From the NCBI RefSeq assembly GCF_021602155.1, contig NZ_BQHY01000010.1, positions 62,001-126,000 of the forward strand: a stretch of DNA of 64,000 bases, in the 5' to 3' direction. Shown here in pieces: positions 15,737 through 25,400 of this stretch (position 1 is its first letter; the number at the start of each line of letters is the position of its first letter). Below the pieces are notes generated by a model that saw nothing but the letters and a program-made list of their open reading frames with translations, searched no databases and was not told where the DNA came from. Origin of the DNA: Pseudomonas parakoreensis (lineage in GTDB: Bacteria; Pseudomonadota; Gammaproteobacteria; Pseudomonadales; Pseudomonadaceae). Made by a program: the position numbers and the translations under genes.

Positions 15737-15938
15737 CGATAGTTCTTTTAACGATATGATCCCAAACGTCCTGCGCACTCGGGCTAACGTGGTTGATGGG
15801 GTCAGACGAAATCTTCGGAGGGCTTTCTAAACGTAGGCTGTCCCCATTCACCCTTTCCAATGTATGTAGCCATGCAACTCTACAACCACCTAATTGCCTA
15901 CGATCATACAAAGCGCAACTTCCAATAGTCCCTACCAT
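15720..15938 (-). pseudogene. possible remnant of an orphan CDI toxin C-terminus
   Basis: A frame of up to 72 residues with no good ribosome site; its first part overlaps the end of the immunity-like gene (15904). The stretch from about 15903 to the stop (LESPPKISSDPINHVSPSAQ onward, ending IVKRTIDAYYK) reads like a real polar protein C-terminus. The stop overlaps the ATG of the downstream membrane gene by 17 bases. This fits the 3' stub of a displaced cdiA-CT toxin left by recombination. It could also be chance. Confidence 0.35.
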
Positions 15939-16488
15939 CCACTATCCAGTATCTTTCACGGGCAGGAATGAGAAAACTAAAATCATAGCATTCAGAAGTC
16001 CAATCCGAATAAACATATTTCTCGTGAAACCGACCATCATCCATATGCATAAATATCTTTCGATCAAAATTTATATAGAACGTTGGAAGGCGCGAACTAA
16101 CAACATTGGCCAATTTATACAACTCGGAGCTCAAGCCTTTACCTGTCAGGTAGTAACTCTCAATTGCCTCAAAGACAGTTTCATCCGCCCCAACAAAGCT
16201 CTGCAAATCCAACGACGATAGTATTTTCTCTCGTGAATCATCAAGGTACTTCGGAAAATTCTCCGAAGTCAACTGCGCAAGCCCTCCCCTGTAATTTTGG
16301 CGAAACTGTTCATATTGTTCCTTCGTAATCCCCCCACTTTCCAGAGCGGCCCTGAGACTGATATCTATATCCAAAGTAAAGTTTTCTTTTTCATCCACAA
16401 CCCAGAAGCATTTTTCTGAATGAACAAAAAAACAGATATTTTTTTCCCCGTCCCACAGATCGTCAAAAATCACTTCATTTACGGTCAT
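15904..16488 (-). CDS. putative CDI immunity protein
   Basis: A 194-residue cytoplasmic protein (MTVNEVIFDDLWDGEKNI), acidic, with no membrane segment or signal. Its ATG overlaps the stop codon of the CdiA-like gene (16485-16488), the usual coupling of cdiA to cdiI. Base composition is visibly AT-richer than the surroundings, typical of exchangeable toxin/immunity cassettes. I do not recognise the sequence family; immunity proteins are highly diverse, so position is the main evidence. It should bind and neutralise the toxin tip in residues about 3673-3806 of the upstream product. Confidence 0.65.
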   Translation of the reverse strand: MTVNEVIFDDLWDGEKNICFFVHSEKCFWVVDEKENFTLDIDISLRAALESGGITKEQYEQFRQNYRGGLAQLTSENFPKYLDDSREKILSSLDLQSFVGADETVFEAIESYYLTGKGLSSELYKLANVVSSRLPTFYINFDRKIFMHMDDGRFHEKYVYSDWTSECYDFSFLIPARERYWIVDGRDYWKLRFV

Positions 16489-19400
16489 TTATTAAACTCT
16501 TTAAAAAATTCATCCTGTGTATAAACACGAGCATTACTCGCATTACTTTCGAGCAATGTCTCCCACACTTTCGGTAACTCAAGCGAGAAACCTGGCTGTC
16601 CCGCATCCACTCTTTTGGGCGCGTCCCGATCTCTCGGGCCCACCGAGTGCTGATCTATCAATTTGTCCATAATTTGCTTATGTGTGTTGGCGTCAACGTC
16701 GAAAACTACTACAGAGCCATCAGGTCGTCGGTTCGTCAAGTAGTATGTTGCGTGATCCGCATTTCCAACACTTACGCATAGCTGCCCCTTACAACCCGGA
16801 TTGATGGTAATGGTTCCATCATCATTTGCAGTGATGCGATTCTGGCTGGTCTTTGTTCCAGACCCTCCACCCTCAACCCTGAAGTAAGTCACTGTTTCTG
16901 GAGAATCGCCTTTTGTCCCGCCACCACTGTCGCCTTTTGAGCCACCGGTTCCGGCCCCTTCCTTCGTGTCGGCAGCACCGTCCTTCGTCCCTCCTTTCCC
17001 GCCTTTGCCCCCTCCAGGCAACTTGATTGTCGGCCCCATCGCGGACACGCCCATCGCGAAGCCTTCGACGGCCGCCATCGCCACTTCGTGAGTGATATCA
17101 AGTGTCTTGACCAGCGTATCGGCAATGGCCGCGACGGTATGGCCAGCGGTAATACCGGCCAACATGTTCTGGAAGCCATTGTTCTCGGTAATCAACAGAT
17201 CAAAAAAATGCGCCGCTTCAGGCGATGCAGAGGCCGCCAGGTCCTTGAGTTTCTGGGTTTTAGCCTCTGCTTCCGCAACCAGACTGGAGAACGTGGCGCA
17301 CTGACCAGGGTCGGCCGCACACTTTGCAACTGCCTCGATATCCTGCTTCCGGCTCAGTTCGTGGTATTCGCCATAAGCCTTGTTTGCGCAGGTAGAGTCA
17401 CTTCCGCAGTTGATCATCTCCTTCGCTGCTCGCTCAAGATCTGAGTGAGACAGGAAGTTGTACTGGGTTGCGGTGGCAGCAATATTCGCTGCGATGTTCG
17501 GGTCGGTACCCGCAACCACTGCAGAAAGCACGGCGATCAACTGGGACATCGCCAACAGATTGGCTTTTGACTGGTCCGCACCCGGCATATTCGGATCGTA
17601 ATTGTCAGGAAGTATCAAGCCCGCCAGGTATTGCACCATGGCTTCGTTGGCACCTCCAGCGAGTGCACCCGTCTTGAAATCGCCGCCCATTGCCATGGAC
17701 TTTAAGCCGCCCACTAAAGCATGTGCGGCAATCTTGGTCGGACTGCCGTCGACCAGATTGAGGTTACCGACCTTGTTGGCAGCGATAGCGCCACCAATGT
17801 CTATAACAGCCCCGAGGATATTATTGATGAAGTTATCACTCAGGCTGCCACCCTGTAGAGCAGTCTGGGCGAGCGTTTCGGCGCTCGTCTTGAGAACTAC
17901 CTGCCCGGCACTGTTCCAGTCGAACCCAAGTTCGGTCGGGTTATAACCAAGCCCCGTGCCGATACCGCCCAGCATCCCCGAGAGTACGTAGCCCTGCAGG
18001 TTTTCGCTGCTGAAGACATCCTTAAGCACTGAGCCCAGATCGCCCTTGTTACTGATGACGCTGTTAGCTGCTGTGGTTTCCACAGCAATCAACACAGCGT
18101 TCGCGAAACCAGCCGAGAACGTACCGGCGGTTGCACCAATCAAACCGGCACCCGCACCACCCGTGACCGCTGCCAACATGATTGCCAACGCCAATTGTGC
18201 GGCGACACCAAGTCCGGACGTCGAGTATTTGAAGCTCTTGTGAATTTCCTCCACACGGCGCCAATCAACATCGCCGCGCAGTTCTGCCTCTTTAAGCCAC
18301 GCCAGTTTCGGATCAGCCGCGACCATCGTGTCGATGGTCTGGCTGACACTTTTCTGGTCGATCTGTTTGATATCGATCTTGAGACCATCAACCGCTTTGA
18401 TTACAAGCTTTCCGTTGGCAATCAACTCGCTCTGGCGCAGGGTCTCATCGGTATTGCCTCTACCTTTGGCGGAGTTCCAGCCTGCGTTGCTATTGCTCTT
18501 GGTATGGCTCTCGTCATGGAGGTCCTTGACCCCCTCAAACGTAATGACGCCGCCACTGTCCAGAGTGAGATCGTTGCCACTTTCAAGCTTCGCTACCTGA
18601 TAGCGCTGATCACCGTCACTTTTTAGCGTCAGGTTACCGCCAGCAGAAATTTCACTGCCCACATGTGTGATCTTGGTAACTTCATCGCGCTTGGTTTCGA
18701 GGCTGCCAAAGCTTCCTTTTTTCTTTTTGTCGTAAAGCGAATAGTCACTGTCCTGTTTGGCAAGGATCTGCAGATTGTCACCGGCCACCAGGTACGCTTC
18801 ATCACCCGCCGTCACCCGACTGGAAATCACGCTGAGGTCTTTACCCGCATCCAACCTGACGTCGCCACCCGCCGTGATACCGGACATGACCTGGCTGACA
18901 TGGTCCTCCTGCATCGTGAGCTTCTTGCTTTTGGACAGAGAGTGTTCTTCATCGGCCGCTGAAGTGAATACGATGTTGTCGGTTGCCGTCATTGCGGCAT
19001 CGCGTTTGGCATCGATCTGGCTGGCGATGACGTTGATGTCACGCTTGGCGTCAGCCTTGAAGTCGCGTCCAGCGTCAATGTCGGCACCCAGTTGGGTGAT
19101 GCTGCTGCTGTTGTGATTGTCGTCCTGGAACACGCTGTTTTTTACTTGTACGGACGCCACGTTGACATCGCGCCCGGCATTCAGCGTCATATCCCGACCA
19201 CTTTGCATGACACCGCCGACGATGGTGATGTCCTTGGCCGCCTTGACAGTCAAGTCATTGGCCGCCTCGATCCGGGCTGCGCTGTCGGCAAAATCCCGGT
19301 GCTGGTTGCCAGGCCCATCGACGTTGTCCGCCGAAGTGATTGTCCGCTCGTTGATAACGTCGCCTTTGCGCGTGCTCAGGGTGACGTCACCGCCGGTAAT

Positions 19401-22400
19401 AACCCCACCCGACTTATTGACGATGTTATTGGTCGCCAGAAGATCCAGCCGATTACCCGCTTCGATCAAACCGCTGTTGACCAGATCCTTGCTCGCCGTC
19501 GCCGACAGATTATTCGTTGCCTTCAACGTACCAACGTTATCCAGATTCTCACCCGCAATCAGCGTGACATCGTTACCGGCAATCAGCGCGCCGGTCGGTG
19601 CAAGCCGATTATTGGCATTAGCCAAATAAAGGACCGGCACGAGCACTTGCTCGCCGTTCACGACGACGCTTTCCATCCAGACGATATCGTGAGTCAGTGC
19701 CGCGACCTGTTCGGATGTCAGGGTGACGCCCAGCGTCAGGTTGAGCTGATTTTTGCTGGTGAGGGCATTGTCCATCAGGTACTTGAACATGCTCTCATCG
19801 GTGGTCTGGCCATCGATGAAACGCTGACCGGTACGCGCCACGACCGCTTGCTGGATGAGGCGTTGCTCATAGAGACCATCACCGAGCCGCTTGGCGCTTT
19901 TGTCCGGGTCATAACCCAGGTTGGACAACAGATAATCCGACCCCATGAATTGCTTGAGGTCCGTGAGCACAGGGTTGGTTTCGATCAGATATTTGTGCGC
20001 ATTGGAGGGTCTGTTATCAGCCGGTACACCCTGCACACGATTGATCGTGAAACTCGTTGAGCGAGCAGGCAGCCCGACGGTGTTGGCATCGGCAGCGGGC
20101 GCACTGACATCGAGAGCACTGGCCCCCGTTCCGGTTTCAGGCGCCAGATGGTTTGCCGTATTCAAGTCAACGGCACTGGAGGAAACCTGAGTGCCGTTTG
20201 CCAGCTGGATGTCTCGGGGCTGGGTATCCGTCAGCGTTTGTTGACGGTTGATCGGGCTGATGGATGCGCCCCCCATGGTCCAGCTATCCGGACCGCTGGC
20301 GGTCGGCGTAGTTGTGCCTTGCCCGCTCAGACGGAACAAGCCGTTTTGCCCGGTGGGCAGGCTGAAACCTGGAAGTGCCAGCGGGTTCACCTGCTGCTGT
20401 GCCAGATCGGGTGGAAGTTGCGCATTGATATGGATCGGCGTCGAGTAAGCGCTGCCTGCGCTGGTGTCGGCCTTGGTATGCCCCGCTGTGACATAGGCGT
20501 AGAACGGACGCACTACGCTGTTACTGATGGTCTGCCCGGCATTCAGTGTGATGTTTCCAGCCGCTTGAATCACGGCGTCGTAAGCACTGCTCGAGCTTGT
20601 TACCGAAGTCGTCGGCCCGGTAATTATGCCTCCGCCCATCATTTTGATCACCGCGCTCAAGTCAGCCTCAACGGTGGGTGACGGTGTACCGCCATTTTTT
20701 GCGTTGAACGCATCGACCGCTACGATCACGCCAAAAATCTGGTCAACGTAGTTCCAGTACGTTCGCTTGGTGACGATCTCCTGCTCTTGCAGGCCGGTGT
20801 TATTGATGGTGTCGGCATTGACGACGATGTTGCCAGTAGAGGCAATCGTGCTACTGGTGTTGTTCAGCGTCGATGCATTGATCGACATGTTGCCACCACT
20901 GGTCATGCTTGCCGCTGCGCTGCTGGCGTTGACCTTGAGGCGATCAGTTTCGGCGATTTCCCATAACCCGTTGCGGCGGCTGCCACTGCGGAAGTCACAG
21001 CCGGCAATTGGAATCAGGTTGCAATCGAGTTGTGTGATGAAAACAGAGCTTTTTTCTTGTTTGGTGTATTCAAGGATCGCCCGAACGTTGTTGACAGTCA
21101 GAGCATTGATGGTCAGATCGCGCGCGCTATAAATATCCCCGGAGACGTTATCCAGCAGATTCGCTTTGCCAGTGCCAGCGTCACCGCCGATGTAGACGTT
21201 ACCCAGCCCGTAGAGCTGGCCATAAGAGTTGTTGAAGTTTGCAACCTGCAGGCGCATGTCGCCGCCGCTGGTGATCAGTGCATTACTGTTGAGCAGTGAT
21301 CCAGTGGTGGCGGTCAGGTTCTGACCCGCAGCGAGCGTTCCCCAGTTGTTGATTTGACCCGCATTGATGGTCATGTTGGCGGCTGACGTCAGCCGCGCAC
21401 CATTGTCCAGTCGGCCACCGACATTCAGGTGCATGTCGCCACCGCTGGCGATGCTGGATTTTTCGCTATTGAGGCTCACCTGCGCGGCACTCAGGTCCAG
21501 CGTTCCGAGGCTGGAGAGGCGCCCGCCTCCCCAGTACGCACTACTCAGGCCAACATTCATGCTGCCGTCACTGGCGATCAAGCCTTCGTTGAGCCAGTTG
21601 ACGCCGGTGCCGGTGAAACTGTCTGAGGCCAGCAGTTGCCCTGTCGCCGTTTGGGTCAAGCTGTTGACATTAACAGTCAGTCGCCCCGCCTGGATGACGT
21701 TGCTGTTGGTCCAGGTATCGGTGCTGATGGTCAGGCCGCCGCGGGTCACGAGGGTGCCGCCGGCGTTGATGACGTTGTTGGTGGAGATGTCGAACGTGCC
21801 GGTACCGACGTGCAACAGGCTGCCACCGGTATTAAGGAAGCTGCCGGCGTCGAGCGTCAGGTCGGTGTTGGCGGTTTCCAGTGTGCCGTTGCGGTTGTCG
21901 AACAAGCCGCCAATCTGGAAGCTGGTTTTGCCGCTGGTGCCGAGAGCACGCAACTGGCCGGTCTGGTTATCGAGGCTGGCGGCCTTGATGGTCAGGGTGC
22001 TGTCGCTTTCGATAATGCCCAGGCGGTTGTTCAGTTCACCGGTCAGATTGAGGTCGATCTGCTGGCCGGCGATCTGGCCGTCGTTGTCGCCGCTGTTGTC
22101 GAAGTTGTTGCCGGTGACGTTGATTTTACCTTTGGCGTAGAGCCCGCCGTTGCGGTTATCGAAGTTGCCGGAAGTGATGACCACGTCGCCGCTTTGCGCA
22201 GAAACCCGTCCACCGTAGTTATCGATACCACCCGGCGCGAAGAGATTCACGCGTTGAGCCTGTATCACACCGCCCTGACGATTGTTATTCAGGTCGTAGC
22301 CATTCTTCAGCACGCCTGTCAGGCGTGCTGAGAACGCACCTTTCAGGCTGGCGAGGACGCCGCCACGACTGTCGAGATTGCCAGCGTCGAGGGTCAGATC

Positions 22401-25400
22401 ACCGGCATCGGCAATGATCCGGCCGCTCTGGTTATCGATGTCGCCACTGGTGGTCAGGGCCAGTACGCCCTTGCTTTGCAGGGTGCCCTTGGCGTTGCCA
22501 AGACTGGCCGCCTGGATCTGTACATCGCCGTTCTGGCTGTAGATCAATCCGTCGGCGCTGTTCTGGATGACGCCTGGCGTGGTGATCGTCAACAAGTCAT
22601 TGGCCGCGACGGTGCCGCGATTGCGGTTGTCCAGGCCGCCGCTGCGCAGGGTCATCAGACTCTGACTGGCCAGTTGGCCGCCCTGGTTGTTGATCTGTGT
22701 GGCGCGTTGCAGCAGCAGTGCGCCACCGCTGGCAAGCTTGCCGTTGGTGTTGGTCAATGCGCCGAGCAGGTCGAGAGTCACGGCGCCATCGCTGGCCAGC
22801 GTACCACTGGTGTTATCCAGTGTGGTGCCGACAAAGCTCAGATCCTGTTTGGCGCTGACACTGCCGCCGGCGTTGCCCAGCGTCATCGCCTGCATCGTCA
22901 GGATTGCACCGCTGTAGATCGAACCACCTGCGGCGTTATTCAACAGATTACTGACTGTAAGAGTCTGTGCCTCGCCACTGGAAACCACGCCCTTGTTGCT
23001 GTTATCCAGGCTCGCGGCGTTGACGTTCAGGGCTTTCTGGCTGACCAGTGCCCCGGCGTCGCTGTTAAGCAAGTCCCCGCTCAGTGTCACATTGAGGCTA
23101 CCGCTTTTGCTGGAGAGCGTGCCACTGTTGCGGTTGTCGAGGCTCTCGGCATTGACGTCCAGACCTTGCCAACCGGAGATCAGACCGTTCTGGTTGTGCA
23201 GTTGGGTACCTGTGAGACTCAGCAGGTTGCTGCTGATCAGCTTGCCGCCGCTGTTATCGAAGGCTCGGGTTTTGAGGTCGATGCTCTGGCTGCTGGAGAT
23301 CTCGCCGCTGCGGTTGGTCACATCACGCAGGTGCTGAATGCTCAACTGGCCTTCAGTGGTGATCAGGCCGCCGTCGTTGTTCAGATCAGCAGTGGCCGCG
23401 CCGAAATCAATGGCGATGGCACTGCCCAGCAGCGAGCCGTTCTGGTTGTTCAGGCCGTTGCTGTTGATGGTCAGGCCGGTGGTGGCATTGATCAGGCCCA
23501 GGTTCTGGTTGTTGAGCAGGCCGTCGAGGTTAAGGTCCAGACTCGAACGGCTGGTCAGTGTGCCGCCGCTGTTGTTGAGGCTGGCCGCTTTGACGTCCAG
23601 CGCAGCCGCAGCAATCAGGCCTTTGATGTTGGTCAGCGCCTGGTCGATGCGCAGCGTCACGGCCTGATTGCTGAGCAATTTGCCGTTGCTGTTGTCGAGG
23701 CTGCGCGCCGTCACGGTGAACGTCTGCGCGCTGGAGATTTCACCGCCGGTGTTGTTGACGTCCTGGAGGTTCTTGAGCATCAGCAACGGCGCGCTGATGA
23801 AGCCGCTCTGGTTGTTCAGTTGACCGTGATTGAGGTCCAGATCCAGCGACGTGTTGCTGAACAACTGGCCGCCCTGCTGATCGAGACCGGTGACGTTCGC
23901 GGTCAGCGCAGCAACGCTGGCGATACGACCGCCGTCCTGGTTGGTCACTTGGGTCGCTTTCAATTCCAGCGTGTCGCCACTGTTCAGACGGCCGTTGTGG
24001 CTGTTATCCAGTGTAGCGGTATGCACCACCACCGGACCTTTGCCGCTGATGCTGCCATTGTCGCTGTTGTCGAGGCTGGCACTGGTGAGGTTGAGGCTGG
24101 CGTCGGTGACGATCTGACCACCACGGTTGAGCACCACGCCGCTGGTGGTCAATGTCAACGACCCGGCAACCGACAGGCTGCCGAGGTTGTTGGTCAGACT
24201 CGCCGCTGTCACGCCAAGGCTGCCTTCCGCGCTGATCAGGCCCTGACTGTTATTCAGGTCGCCGCTCAGGTCGAGTTTCAGGTTGCTCTGGCTCAGGAGT
24301 GCACCCGCAGTGCTGTCGAGGCTGCGGCCGGTCAGGCTCAGGTCGGTCTTGCCCGAGATCAGCCCCTTGGCACGGTTGAGCACTTCATCAACGGTCAGGC
24401 TCAAAGCACCTTGTGCGATCAACTTACCGCCATCGCTGTTGTCCAGACGACTGCCGACCAACGTCACGTCAGCCTGGCTGGACAGCTCGCCGCCACGGTT
24501 GTCGATGGCATCGAGCGTCAGTTGCAGCGCCTGATTCGCCCCGACGAGACCGCCGTTACGGTTGTCGAGGCTGTTGCCGGTGAGCTTCAGCCCGTCGGTT
24601 GCCACCAGTTCACCGTGTCGGTTATCGAGGGTCGCGACGTTGGCGATAACGTCGGCTTTACCGGCAATGTGCCCTTCGCTGTTGTCGACGCTGTCGGCTT
24701 TCAGATTCAGTTCATCATCAGCGATCAGCGTACCGCTCTGGTTGACCAGTTGGCCGTCCACCGTCACCCCGAGGGTGCCACGGCTGGTGATCAGGCCGCC
24801 GCTGTTGTCCAGGCGAGCGCTTTTGACATCCACGCTCTGCGCGGAAATCAGGCCCTTGACGCTGGCCAGCAGTTGTTCGATGCGCAGGGTCAGGCCCTGA
24901 TTGCTGATCAATTTGCCGTTGTTGCTGTTATCGAGGTTTTGCGCGGTCAGGGTGAAGGCCTGGGCGCTGGAGATTTCACCGCCCTGGTTGTCGACGTCCT
25001 GGAGATTTTTCAGCACCAGCAACGGTGCATTGATCAGGCCATTGCGGTTGTTCAACTGGCCGTAATTGAGGTCGAGGCTCAGGGAGGTTTTGCTGAACAG
25101 TTGACCGCCCTGCTGATCGAAGCCGGTGACCGTTGCGGTCAGTGCTCTTTCGCTGGCGATCCGGCTGCCGATGCCGTTGTTCACTGCGCCGGCGTTGAGC
25201 GTAAGGATGTCACCGCTGACCAGGCTGCCGCCGGAGGCGTTGTTGAAGATGCCGGTGGTCAGCGCGGTGGCTTTTTTGCCGCTGATCAAGCCGCCCTGAC
25301 TGTTATCCAGACTTTTTGAAGCAAGGATCAGCCCGCTGTCGGTGGCGATCAAACCCGTCTGATTGTTCAGGCTGCCCGTGCTGGTCAGCGTCAGCGCGCC

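Noticed and set aside
22476-25319. A 947-codon plus-strand open frame across the FHA gene
   Set aside because: It is the antisense of regular FHA repeats; the lack of stops follows from repeated Asn/Gly/Leu codons. No ribosome site or family resemblance.
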